NCBI RefSeq assembly: GCF_002270415.1
Contig: NZ_NNRI01000003.1
Location: forward strand, 1 to 64,000
Source: Mesorhizobium sophorae
GTDB taxonomy: Bacteria > Pseudomonadota > Alphaproteobacteria > Rhizobiales > Rhizobiaceae
Length of the DNA: 64,000 nt
Reading direction: 5' to 3'
Part shown: piece after piece, positions 35,900-43,996 of the stretch
How positions within the stretch are numbered: position 1 is the stretch's first letter
Layout of the letters: the number at the start of each line of letters is the position of its first letter
The notes under the pieces: generated by a model
What the model saw: the letters and a program-made list of their open reading frames with translations, nothing else
Told to the model about the DNA's origin: nothing
The model's database searches: none
Translations under genes and position numbers: made by a program

Positions 35900-37104
35900 T
35901 GGCGCTGGTTCCGGTCGCCGAGGCGCTCGAACGCTTGCTTGAGGGTGCAGCACCTTTGGCGGGCGAAAGCGTTCCGTTGTTCGAGGCTGTTGATCGCGTG
36001 CTGGCCGAACCGGTCGCAGCGCTGCGCACCCAGCCGCCATTCAACGCTTCCGCCATGGACGGCTACGCGGCGCGTGCCGTCGACGTGGCATCGGTGCCGT
36101 CGAGACTTTCCGTGATCGGCATGGCACCTGCCGGGCGCGGCTTTGACGGCACGGTCGGCAAGGCACAGGCTGTGCGTATCTTCACCGGTGCGCCGCTGCC
36201 CGAAGGCGCCGACACCATCGTCATCCAGGAGAATGTCCGCGACCTCGGTGGTGGTGACGTCGAAGTCATCGAACGGACGGCGGAGTGGCGCAACATCCGC
36301 CGCGTCGGCCTCGACTTCTCGAAAGGCGACGTCCTGCTGGAAAAAGGCCGCGTGCTCGATCCGGCGGCATTGTCGCTGGCGGCGTCGGCCAACCATCCAC
36401 GGGTCAACGTGGTGAAACGGCCGCTGGTCGCCATCATCGCCACCGGCGACGAATTGTTGCCGCCCGGCAGCGAACTCGGGCAGGACCAGATCATCTCGTC
36501 CAATGCCTATGGTGTCGCCGCGGCGGCGCAGTCGGTCGGCGCTCGTGCGCTCGATCTCGGCATTGCCGCCGACCGTAAGGAGGCCATCGCCGCGCTGGTG
36601 CGGAAAGCGGTCGCGGCCGGCGCGGACGTCATCGTCACGCTGGGTGGCGCCTCGGTCGGCGACCATGATCTGATCCACGACGTGCTGACCGGCGAAGGCA
36701 TGACGCTCGGCTTCTGGAAGATCGCCATGCGCCCCGGCAAGCCGCTGATGTTCGGCCGCCTCGGCGACATCAGATGCATCGGCCTGCCCGGCAATCCGGT
36801 GGCAAGCCTGGTCTGCTCGCAGCTGTTCCTGAAGCCACTGCTGGCGCGACTTGGCGGCCGCGAACACCGCCAGGACATTCGTCCGGCGCGACTGGGCGCC
36901 GCAATGCCGGCCAATGATTTGCGCCAGGACTATGTGCGGGCGGTTGTCCGGGACGATGACGGCGCGTTGGTGGCGACGCCGTTCAGCATCCAGGATTCCT
37001 CGATGCTGAGAATGCTGGCCGACGCCAACGGGCTGATCGTGCGGGCACCGTTTGCGCCCGCGGCGGCCGTTGGCGAAGCTTGCAACGTGCTGATGTTGCG
37101 CTGA
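35899..37104 (+). CDS. moeA: Molybdopterin molybdenumtransferase
   Basis: 401 residues from ATG 35899, overlapping moaC. PPFNASAMDGYAARAVDV near residue 48 and RIFTGAPLPEGADTIVIQEN near 94 are the MoeA N-terminal motifs. LVAIIATGDELLPPGSEL (about 176) and VIVTLGGASVGDHDLIHD (about 246) make up the molybdopterin-binding MogA-like domain, and GLPGNPVASLVCSQLFLKP the later part. It inserts molybdate into adenylylated molybdopterin. The C-terminal beta domain is complete. It ends the plus-strand unit that begins with ppiD. Confidence 0.96.
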   Translation: MALVPVAEALERLLEGAAPLAGESVPLFEAVDRVLAEPVAALRTQPPFNASAMDGYAARAVDVASVPSRLSVIGMAPAGRGFDGTVGKAQAVRIFTGAPLPEGADTIVIQENVRDLGGGDVEVIERTAEWRNIRRVGLDFSKGDVLLEKGRVLDPAALSLAASANHPRVNVVKRPLVAIIATGDELLPPGSELGQDQIISSNAYGVAAAAQSVGARALDLGIAADRKEAIAALVRKAVAAGADVIVTLGGASVGDHDLIHDVLTGEGMTLGFWKIAMRPGKPLMFGRLGDIRCIGLPGNPVASLVCSQLFLKPLLARLGGREHRQDIRPARLGAAMPANDLRQDYVRAVVRDDDGALVATPFSIQDSSMLRMLADANGLIVRAPFAPAAAVGEACNVLMLR

Positions 37105-37152
37105 AGATTCGCCAAACAAGCCATTGACGACAAGCCGAAAATAGACTCGGCG

Positions 37153-37983
37153 CTATTCCGAGATCAAGGTCCGGGTCAGTGGATGCGCCGGATCGGCAAG
37201 GCCGTCGACGATGCTGTAATGGTGCCGGTCGGGCTCGACCACGGTAGAGGTCGTGGCATCGAGGCCGGTCCAGATATTGGCAAGCAAGGCGTTCTGGCGA
37301 AGGAACTCCGCGCGTTCACCACCACCGGCCCAACAGGTGATGCGGGCACCATCCATGGGACGCAACAGCGCCGGGCTTTCGGCCAGCGCCTCCTGCTCGT
37401 CGATTGCCAGTGTCGCGTTCATCTCGGTGCGCATGATCGGGCGCAGGTCGTGGAGGCCTGAAATCGAAACGACGTGGCGTATACGCCGCGCCACATCGGC
37501 CACCAGCGGCGTTGTCGCCGTGACCATGCGGCTGGCGAGATGTCCACCGGCCGAATGGCCGGTCAACATCAGCGGCCCGTCGACCAGTCCTGCCGCCTTG
37601 CCGATCGCCTCGCCGATCTCCTGGACGATGCCGGCGATGCGGATTTCGGGGCAGAGAGTGTAGGAGGGCATCGCCACGGCAAAGCCGCTGCTGACGGCAC
37701 CGTTGGCGAGATGCGACCAGAAACTCTTGTCGAACGCCATCCAGTAACCGCCATGGATGAACACCACCAATCCCTTGGGCGTGGCACTGGGTAGGAAAAG
37801 ATCAAGCCGATTGCGCCGTCCGCCGCCATAGGTGATGTCGAGCCGTGCCCGGCCCTCTGACGAAAGCGCGTCACGAAACGCTTGCGCCGGCTCCACCCAC
37901 GCGGTCGGCCAGCGGTCGCTGCCGGCGATGTTCGCGCTGTTGGCATAGGCATTGTCCCAATCGGCAATGCGATGTCTAGGCAT
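37153..37983 (-). CDS. Alpha/beta hydrolase, probable N-formylkynurenine formamidase
   Basis: 276 residues from ATG 37983. GGGGGAGG is 6 bases before this ATG and only touches the alternative at 37989, which decides the start. The oxyanion motif FIHGGYWMAFDKSFWSHLA near residue 82 and the nucleophile elbow LTGHSAGGHLASRMV near 149 match animal- and proteobacterial-type kynurenine formamidases (the H-G-G-x-W family). An Asp and a terminal His (VEPDRHHYSIVDGL) can complete the triad. The genomic setting, beside kynA and kynU, supports hydrolysis of formylkynurenine to kynurenine. This enzyme class is distinct from the KynB cyclase-type fold, so I give no symbol. Confidence 0.8.
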   Translation of the reverse strand: MPRHRIADWDNAYANSANIAGSDRWPTAWVEPAQAFRDALSSEGRARLDITYGGGRRNRLDLFLPSATPKGLVVFIHGGYWMAFDKSFWSHLANGAVSSGFAVAMPSYTLCPEIRIAGIVQEIGEAIGKAAGLVDGPLMLTGHSAGGHLASRMVTATTPLVADVARRIRHVVSISGLHDLRPIMRTEMNATLAIDEQEALAESPALLRPMDGARITCWAGGGERAEFLRQNALLANIWTGLDATTSTVVEPDRHHYSIVDGLADPAHPLTRTLISE

Positions 37984-38294
37984 CGGCATCCTCCCCCAAA
38001 ACGGCATCGTTTCTGCGCTAGCAATGGCCACCGCCACGCCATGCGTCAATGCTCCATGGCAAAAACATTTTAGGCTTGAAACAAATTTCGACTGGTGCGA
38101 TCCTGCCATCCAGAACAGCCGACAATGGGAGGTCCGCTGTGCTGCCCAAACCTGCAATGCCCGCCCTTTCGGGTCGTGTCGAGCAAGGTGCGACTGTCAG
38201 CACGAAAACCTCCTCAAAAGCAGGACCTTCAGATCCACCCCATCAGGCCAGGCGCCTCGCGCGCTGGCCAGGCAGCAGACAGGATAGCGGCGAC
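37984..38294. other. Divergent promoter region between formamidase and CoA-ligase genes
   Basis: Both genes must be driven from this 311-base stretch. Frames open across it on each strand are extensions of the genes without ribosome sites. I do not see a copy of the AT-rich TATATAAT sites found at 42096-42136. Confidence 0.5.
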
Positions 38295-39920
38295 ATGCTT
38301 GGGCCTTCAGCGCATATCGACACGTTCACGCGCGATCACCTGCCGCCGCCGGAGCAATGGCCGGACTTCCTGCTCGACGGTTTCGATTATCCCGAACATC
38401 TCAACGCCGGCGTCGAACTCACCGACAGGCTGGTCGAGAAGGGCCTGGGTGACCACACCGCGCTGATCGGGAATGGCCGCCGCCGCACCTACAAGGAACT
38501 GTCCGACTGGACGAACAGGCTGGCCCACGCGCTGGTCGAAAACTACGGCGTCAAGCCGGGCAACCGGGTGCTGATCCGCTCGGCCAACAACCCCGCCATG
38601 GTTGCCTGCTGGCTGGCCGCCACCAAGGTCGGCGCCGTGGTCGTCAACACCATGCCGATGCTGCGCGCCGGCGAGCTCGCCAAGATCGTCGACAAGGCGG
38701 AAATCACGATCGCGCTTTGCGACACCAGGCTGATGGACGAGATGACCGCTTGCGCCAAGGACAGCGCGTTCCTCAAGCAGGTCATCGGCTTCGACGGCAC
38801 CGCCAACCATGATGCCGAACTTGATCGCGCCGCCCTCGACAAGTCGGTCGTTTTCAGCGCCGTCAACACTGGCCGCGACGACGTCGCGCTGCTTGGCTTC
38901 ACCTCGGGCACGACAGGCGTGCCGAAGGCAACGATGCATTTCCACCGCGACCTCCTGATCATCGCCGACGCCTATGCCCGCGAAATCCTCCAGGTGACGC
39001 CAGACGACATCTTTGTCGGCTCGCCACCGCTGGCTTTCACCTTTGGCCTTGGCGGCCTCGCCATCTTTCCCCTGCGCTTCGGTGCGGCGGCGACGCTGCT
39101 CGAACAGGCGACGCCACCCAACATGATCCACATCATCGAGACCTACAAAGCGACCATCTCCTTCACCGCGCCGACCGCCTATCGCGCCATGCTGAAGGCC
39201 ATGGATGAGGGTGCCGACCTGTCATCGTTGCGCGTCGCCGTTTCGGCCGGCGAGACCTTGCCCGCTCCGGTCTTCGAGGAGTGGACGCAAAAGACCGGCA
39301 AGCCGATCCTCGACGGCATCGGCGCCACTGAAATGCTGCACATCTTCATCTCCAACCGCTTCGACGATATGAAGCCTGCGTCGACCGGCAAGCCGGTGGG
39401 AGGTTACGAGGCTCGCATTGTCGATGACGAGATGCACGAGGTGCCGCGCGGCGCAACCGGCAGGCTGGCGGTGCGCGGCCCGACCGGCTGCCGCTACATG
39501 GCTGACGACAGGCAGAAGGAGTACGTTCGCGACGGGTGGAACCTCACCGGTGACACCTTCACCCAGGACGAAAACGGCTTCTTCCATTTCGCCGCGCGCT
39601 CCGACGACATGATCGTCAGCGCCGGCTATAATATCGCCGGCCCCGAGGTCGAGGCAGCGCTGCTGGCGCACCCGGACGTCGCCGAATGCGCGGTCATCGG
39701 CGCTGAGGATGCCGAACGCGGCCAGATCGTCGAGGCGCATGTTGTGTTGGTGCAAGGTGTGGCACCTGACGCGATGACCACCAAGCGCCTGCAGGACCAT
39801 GTCAAAGCGACGATCGCGCCCTACAAATATCCGCGATCTGTGAAGTTCATTGCTGCGTTGCCCAAGACGCAGACCGGCAAAATCCAGCGATTCCGGCTGC
39901 GCACGGAGAAAATCAGTTGA
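38295..39920 (+). CDS. AMP-forming acyl-CoA ligase, 2-aminobenzoate-CoA-ligase-like
   Basis: 541 residues from ATG 38295. The upstream open frame from 38049 has a different composition and no site. Adenylate-forming motifs are [20 protein letters not shown] (about 196-215), [17 protein letters not shown] (about 338), [19 protein letters not shown] (about 411), and the C-terminal Lys in [14 protein letters not shown] (about 522-535). The sequence style ([20 protein letters not shown] at the start) is that of benzoate/2-aminobenzoate-CoA ligases. Next to kynA and kynU, which make anthranilate, the natural substrate would be 2-aminobenzoate activated to its CoA ester. That is inference from context and family. 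kynA overlaps its stop by four bases (TTGA). Confidence 0.85.
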   Translation: MLGPSAHIDTFTRDHLPPPEQWPDFLLDGFDYPEHLNAGVELTDRLVEKGLGDHTALIGNGRRRTYKELSDWTNRLAHALVENYGVKPGNRVLIRSANNPAMVACWLAATKVGAVVVNTMPMLRAGELAKIVDKAEITIALCDTRLMDEMTACAKDSAFLKQVIGFDGTANHDAELDRAALDKSVVFSAVNTGRDDVALLGFTSGTTGVPKATMHFHRDLLIIADAYAREILQVTPDDIFVGSPPLAFTFGLGGLAIFPLRFGAAATLLEQATPPNMIHIIETYKATISFTAPTAYRAMLKAMDEGADLSSLRVAVSAGETLPAPVFEEWTQKTGKPILDGIGATEMLHIFISNRFDDMKPASTGKPVGGYEARIVDDEMHEVPRGATGRLAVRGPTGCRYMADDRQKEYVRDGWNLTGDTFTQDENGFFHFAARSDDMIVSAGYNIAGPEVEAALLAHPDVAECAVIGAEDAERGQIVEAHVVLVQGVAPDAMTTKRLQDHVKATIAPYKYPRSVKFIAALPKTQTGKIQRFRLRTEKIS

Positions 39921-40753
39921 GCGAGCCATACGATCCGGCCTCCGAAGGCGCACAGATGTCGTTCAAGGAGCGCATGTCCTACAGCGACTATCTGCACCTG
40001 GAGAAAGTCCTTGAGGCGCAGACGCCGCTGTCGTCGGCGCATGACGAGATGCTGTTCATCATCCAGCATCAGACCTCCGAGCTCTGGATGAAGCTTGCCC
40101 TGCACGAGATCGGTGCCGCGATCCGCTCGATCCGCGCCGACCGCCTCGAGCCGAGCTTCAAGATGCTGTCGCGCGTCGCCCGCATCTTCGAGCAGTTGAA
40201 CAATGCCTGGGACGTGCTGCGGACGATGACACCCAGCGAATACACCGAATTCCGCGACGCGCTCGGCCAATCCTCGGGTTTCCAGTCCTGGCAGTATCGC
40301 GCCATCGAGTTCATGGCCGGCAACCGCAACCTCGCCATGCTCGGCCCGCACAAGCACCGGCCGGACCTCAGCGGGAAGCTTGAGGCGATCCTGGCCGAAC
40401 CGTCGCTCTACGACGAAGCGCTGCTGCTGCTCGCCCGCAACGGATTCGACATCGGTGCTGACGCCAACCGTACCGACTGGCGTGAGACACGCACCGAGAA
40501 TGAAGCGGTCCTGGTCGCCTGGCAGACAGTCTACCGCGACCCGCAGCGCTACTGGATGTTCTACGAGCTGGCTGAAAAACTGGTCGACTTCGAGGATTAT
40601 TTCCGCCGCTGGCGCTTCAACCACGTGACCACGGTCGAACGCATCATCGGCCTGAAGCGCGGCACCGGTGGCACGTCGGGTGCGTCCTATCTGAAGAAGA
40701 TGCTGGAGGTCGTCCTGTTTCCGGAACTCTGGACAGTTCGCACCCGGCTCTAG
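39917..40753 (+). CDS. kynA: Tryptophan 2,3-dioxygenase
   Basis: 278 residues from TTG 39917, which overlaps the ligase stop; an internal ATG at residue 14 would cut into the conserved start. Signature parts are [20 protein letters not shown] near 41-60 and [20 protein letters not shown] near 118. The heme-ligand region is [20 protein letters not shown], followed by the active-site loop [10 protein letters not shown] (about 232-262). This heme enzyme opens the indole ring of tryptophan to N-formylkynurenine, the first step of the kynurenine pathway. It is convergent with kynU, four bases apart. Confidence 0.95.
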   Translation: MSEPYDPASEGAQMSFKERMSYSDYLHLEKVLEAQTPLSSAHDEMLFIIQHQTSELWMKLALHEIGAAIRSIRADRLEPSFKMLSRVARIFEQLNNAWDVLRTMTPSEYTEFRDALGQSSGFQSWQYRAIEFMAGNRNLAMLGPHKHRPDLSGKLEAILAEPSLYDEALLLLARNGFDIGADANRTDWRETRTENEAVLVAWQTVYRDPQRYWMFYELAEKLVDFEDYFRRWRFNHVTTVERIIGLKRGTGGTSGASYLKKMLEVVLFPELWTVRTRL

Positions 40754-40757
40754 CTTC

Positions 40758-42005
40758 TCAGGTCACCGCGGTTTTGACCGCGAAACGCGCATCCTGCCAG
40801 GCATCCGTGCGCAGGATGTCTTCCAGCACCTCGACCGCCTGCCAGACATCCTTGTAGCCGACATAGAGTGGCGTGAAGCCGAAGCGGATGGTCGAAGGCG
40901 CGCGGAAATCGCCGATCACCCCGCGCTCGATCAAGGCCCGCATCACCTGGTAGCCGCTGGGGTGGATGAATGACACCTGACTGCCGCGCTCGTTGCCGTT
41001 ACGCGGGCTTTCAAGCTCGAGCCCGTACGCCCCGCATCTTGCTTCGACCAGCTGGATGAACAGATCGGTCAGCCCGATGCTCTTTTGGCGCACGGCCGCC
41101 ATGTCGACGTCGTTCCAGAGGTCCAGGGCGCCCTTGAGCGCCCGCATCGACAACACCGGCTGCGTGCCGCACAGGAACCGGCGAATGCCGGTGCCTGCGG
41201 CATAGCCTTGTTCGAAGGCGAACGGCCGCGCATGCCCCCACCAGCCGCTGAGCGGCTGATAGACATCACCATGGTGCCGCTGTGCGGCATAGATGAAGGC
41301 TGGCGAACCCGGGCCGCCATTGAGGTACTTGTAGGTGCAGCCGATGGCGAAATCGGCATTGGCGCCGTCGAGTTCGACCGGCAGCGCACCGGCGGTGTGA
41401 CAGAGATCCCAGACGATCAGCGCACCGGCCTGATGGGCCTTGCGCGTCAGCGCCGCCATGTCGCGCAATTGGCCGGATTTGTAGTTGACGTGGTTGACCA
41501 GGATAACGGCGACGCGCTCATCGATCAGCTCCTCGATGTCAGGCGCATCGACGCCCTCGAGCCGCAGGACCGTACCCGGCCGGGTCGAAGCAACGCCCTC
41601 GGCCATATAGAGATCGGTCGGGAAGCTGTCGCCCTCTGCGACGATGACCGACCGGTCCGGACGCATCGCGAGCGCCGCATGCAGCACCTTGTAGATATTG
41701 ATCGACGTCGTATCGCAGACCACAGTCTGGCCGGCCGCGGCGCCGATCAGGCGTCCGAGCTGGTCGCCGAGCTCGACCGGCATGTCGAACCAGCCGGCGG
41801 TGTTCCAGGCCCGGATGAGGTCCTGCGCCCATTCCTGTGTCGCGGCCTTGTTCAGTTCGTCGAAGACGGCGGGTGAAGCCGCACCAAGCGAATTGCCATC
41901 GAGGTAGATCACCCCTTGCGGCAAGACGAAACGATCGCGCATGGCGCGTAGCGGGTCCACGGCGTCCATCGCCTCGATTGCAGCGAGATCGGGAGTTGCA
42001 TTCAT
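40758..42005 (-). CDS. kynU: Kynureninase
   Basis: 415 residues from ATG 42005, with GGGGATAG upstream. The PLP fold class I sequence has IYLDGNSLGAASPAVFDEL near residue 34, TVVCDTTSINIYKVLHAALA near 95, IVWDLCHTAGALPVELDGAN near 196, and the PLP Lys in IGCTYKYLNGGPGSPAFIY near 227. It splits kynurenine to anthranilate and alanine. It is transcribed away from the GntR regulator and towards kynA. The common bacterial pathway then passes anthranilate to a dioxygenase or a CoA ligase; the ligase at 38295 fits the second. Confidence 0.96.
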   Translation of the reverse strand: MNATPDLAAIEAMDAVDPLRAMRDRFVLPQGVIYLDGNSLGAASPAVFDELNKAATQEWAQDLIRAWNTAGWFDMPVELGDQLGRLIGAAAGQTVVCDTTSINIYKVLHAALAMRPDRSVIVAEGDSFPTDLYMAEGVASTRPGTVLRLEGVDAPDIEELIDERVAVILVNHVNYKSGQLRDMAALTRKAHQAGALIVWDLCHTAGALPVELDGANADFAIGCTYKYLNGGPGSPAFIYAAQRHHGDVYQPLSGWWGHARPFAFEQGYAAGTGIRRFLCGTQPVLSMRALKGALDLWNDVDMAAVRQKSIGLTDLFIQLVEARCGAYGLELESPRNGNERGSQVSFIHPSGYQVMRALIERGVIGDFRAPSTIRFGFTPLYVGYKDVWQAVEVLEDILRTDAWQDARFAVKTAVT

Positions 42006-42095
42006 GGTCGACTATCCCCGCGCATGAGCGTGCTCAGATGAACATATCAGGTGAACCGTCGGCGATCATGGGCAGTCCCTTGGGTGTTGTCAAAC

Positions 42096-42136
42096 ATTAT
42101 ATATAATTTACGCGATGGAAGGATTTCATATATAAT
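42096..42136. promoter_or_regulatory. Candidate operator between kynU and the GntR gene
   Basis: ATTATATATAAT (42096-42107) is a perfect 12-base palindrome. TATATAAT recurs at 42100-42107 and 42129-42136, 29 bases apart. The sites lie in the 161-base divergent region, about 90-130 bases from the kynU start and 30-70 from the regulator start. They stand out against the high-GC surroundings. The sites suit a GntR/FadR-type dimer, by position and symmetry only. Confidence 0.55.
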
Positions 42137-42166
42137 CACCCGAGCAATTGGTACGGATGGTCGGCA

Positions 42167-42904
42167 ATGCTGGACGACGAGCACTTCTCGAAGACAGAAG
42201 CAGCCTACAAGCTGCTGCGCCGCGATATCCTCACCACCCGTCTGAAGCCCGGCGCGCCGCTCAAGCTCAGCGCGTTGCGCAACAGCTACGGCATCGGCTG
42301 GACACCGCTGCGCGAGGCACTCTCGCGGTTGGAGGCCGAGCGCCTAGTGACCGCCATCAGCAATCGCGGCTTTGCCGTCGCCGCGGTCTCGCGCAACGAG
42401 TTGGAAGATCTGTCACGCGCCAGGTTGGTGGTTGAACTGCCTCTGCTCCAGGAATCGATCGAGGAAGGCGGCCGTGAATGGGAGGACGCCGTCGTTGCCG
42501 CCCATTACAGGCTGTCGCGCAGCAGGACCGCGGTCGACGACCCGTCCGACGAAGTGGTCGACGAATGGGATGAAAAGCACGAGGCTTTCCACGCGGCACT
42601 GCTCAGCGCGGCGGCGTCCCCCTGGCTGCTGACCTTCCACTCCACGATCGCGGATCAGTTGCGTCGCCATCACCGCTTTCTTGGCCTAGCGCCAACCTTG
42701 CGCGCGGCCGCCGGTCTCCAGCATGGCTACGAAGAGGCCATGGAGGCGTTGCGCCAGGCCATCGCGATCGAACATCACACCGCGCTCATGGAAGCGGCGC
42801 TGGATCGTGACATCGAGCGCGCGAAAACCCTGATGGTTGCCCACATCGGCTACACGCTGCATGTCTATGTCCATGCGGGCGACGGCAACACAAACAGGCG
42901 GTAA
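42167..42904 (+). CDS. GntR-family regulator (FadR-type C-terminal domain)
   Basis: 245 residues from ATG 42167. The N-terminal winged helix (YKLLRRDILTTRLKPGAPLK and LRNSYGIGWTPLREALSRLE with AERLVTAISNRGFAVAAVS) is the GntR DNA-binding domain. The rest is helical with likely metal or ligand His residues (EKHEAFHAALLSAAASPW near 126-145, AIAIEHHTALMEAALDRD near 200), as in the FCD (FadR C-terminal) group. It is divergent from kynU, whose region holds palindromic AT-rich sites, so it is the probable regulator of tryptophan catabolism here. The effector could be kynurenine or anthranilate; this is inference. Confidence 0.88.
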   Translation: MLDDEHFSKTEAAYKLLRRDILTTRLKPGAPLKLSALRNSYGIGWTPLREALSRLEAERLVTAISNRGFAVAAVSRNELEDLSRARLVVELPLLQESIEEGGREWEDAVVAAHYRLSRSRTAVDDPSDEVVDEWDEKHEAFHAALLSAAASPWLLTFHSTIADQLRRHHRFLGLAPTLRAAAGLQHGYEEAMEALRQAIAIEHHTALMEAALDRDIERAKTLMVAHIGYTLHVYVHAGDGNTNRR

Positions 42905-43182
42905 TGCGACGAGGAACGATATGGGCAATCCCTCCGCCAAAGTTGGCATTTTGGCTCCCTTTCGTTCACGGGAGCCACGACCGGTGAAGTGAACCAAGCC
43001 CTCTTGTCGAGTTCCAGCGTTAGCCGAGGACAAGCCCGACACAGGGTGGGCCATAGGCCATTAACCATAGCAATTTCAACCAAGCGCTCGGCGGTGGCAG
43101 GCATGCGTCGATCGCGACGACTGCCGGGGCGCCAAATAATTTCAGCCGCCTTAACAAGTTCATTAAACTTTAAACGGTTGCG
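42905..43182. other. Gene-free stretch between the GntR gene and the lexA promoter
   Basis: There is no frame with family support. It contains GC-rich sequence and a TTAACCATAG element (near 43060) of the kind seen upstream of cell-cycle genes, but a single copy does not support a site call. Confidence 0.45.
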
Positions 43183-43223
43183 GAACACAACTGGAACAGA
43201 TAGTGTTTGTTCTGGGTTTGTTT
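43183..43223 (-). promoter_or_regulatory. SOS boxes upstream of lexA
   Basis: GAAC-ACAACTG-GAAC (43183-43197) is, on the minus strand, GTTC-N7-GTTC, the alphaproteobacterial LexA site. A second, weaker one on the plus strand, GTTC-TGGGTTT-GTTT (43209-43223), follows 11 bases on. Both lie within 80 bases of the lexA start, fitting autoregulation. Confidence 0.75.
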
Positions 43224-43258
43224 TTCCGATTCTGATTTAGGGTAACCTGGGGGCTGCC

Positions 43259-43996
43259 ATGCTGACGCGCAAACAACATGAACTGCTGATGTTCATCCAT
43301 GAACGGCTCAAGGAAAGCGGCATTCCGCCATCCTTCGACGAGATGAAGGAAGCGCTCGACCTTGCCTCCAAATCCGGCATACACCGGCTGATCACGGCGC
43401 TGGAGGAGCGCGGCTTCATTCGCCGCCTGCCCAATCGGGCGCGCGCGTTGGAAGTGCTGCGGCTGCCGGATTCGATCGCGCCAGGCCTCAACGCGGCAAA
43501 GAAGTTCTCGCCAAGCGTCATCCAGGGCAGCCTCGGTCAAGGCGGCCTTGGCCGGCAACTCAAGCCTGCGTCTTCGCGGATGCCTTCGGCCGGCAATGAC
43601 GACGACGTGGTCTCCGCCGTGTCGATCCCGGTCATGGGACGCATCGCGGCCGGTGTGCCGATCGACGCCATCCAGCACCAGACGCATTCGATCTCGGTGC
43701 CGCCGGACATGATCATGGGCGGCGAACACTATGCCCTGGAGGTCAAGGGCGACTCGATGATCGAGGCCGGCATCTTCGACGGCGATACTGTCATCATCCG
43801 CAATGCCGATACAGCCAGCCCGGGTGAGATCATCGTGGCGCTGGTGGATGAAGAGGAAGCGACGCTGAAGCGGTTCCGCCGCAAGGGTGCCTCGATTGCT
43901 CTCGAAGCCGCCAACCCGGCCTATGAAACCCGCATTTTCGGACCGGACAGGGTCAAGGTGCAAGGCAAGCTCGTCGGGCTGATCAGGCGCTACTGA
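43259..43996 (+). CDS. lexA: LexA repressor
   Basis: 245 residues from ATG 43259, with GGGGG eight bases upstream. The N-terminal winged helix is [20 protein letters not shown] and [19 protein letters not shown]. The C-terminal peptidase domain has the self-cleavage Ala-Gly in [13 protein letters not shown] near 131-143, the catalytic Ser in [15 protein letters not shown] near 166, and Lys in [12 protein letters not shown] near 204. LexA represses DNA-repair genes until RecA filaments trigger its cleavage. The linker is longer than in Escherichia coli, usual in Rhizobiales. Two SOS boxes lie in its promoter. Its last codons overlap the convergent comEC by seven bases. Confidence 0.97.
   Translation: MLTRKQHELLMFIHERLKESGIPPSFDEMKEALDLASKSGIHRLITALEERGFIRRLPNRARALEVLRLPDSIAPGLNAAKKFSPSVIQGSLGQGGLGRQLKPASSRMPSAGNDDDVVSAVSIPVMGRIAAGVPIDAIQHQTHSISVPPDMIMGGEHYALEVKGDSMIEAGIFDGDTVIIRNADTASPGEIIVALVDEEEATLKRFRRKGASIALEAANPAYETRIFGPDRVKVQGKLVGLIRRY

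Noticed and set aside
43060..43175. TTAACC and TTAA-type elements before lexA as a CtrA site
   Set aside because: The spacing between the TTAA pair (43151-43166) is eight, not the expected seven, and the other copy is single, so the site is not convincing.
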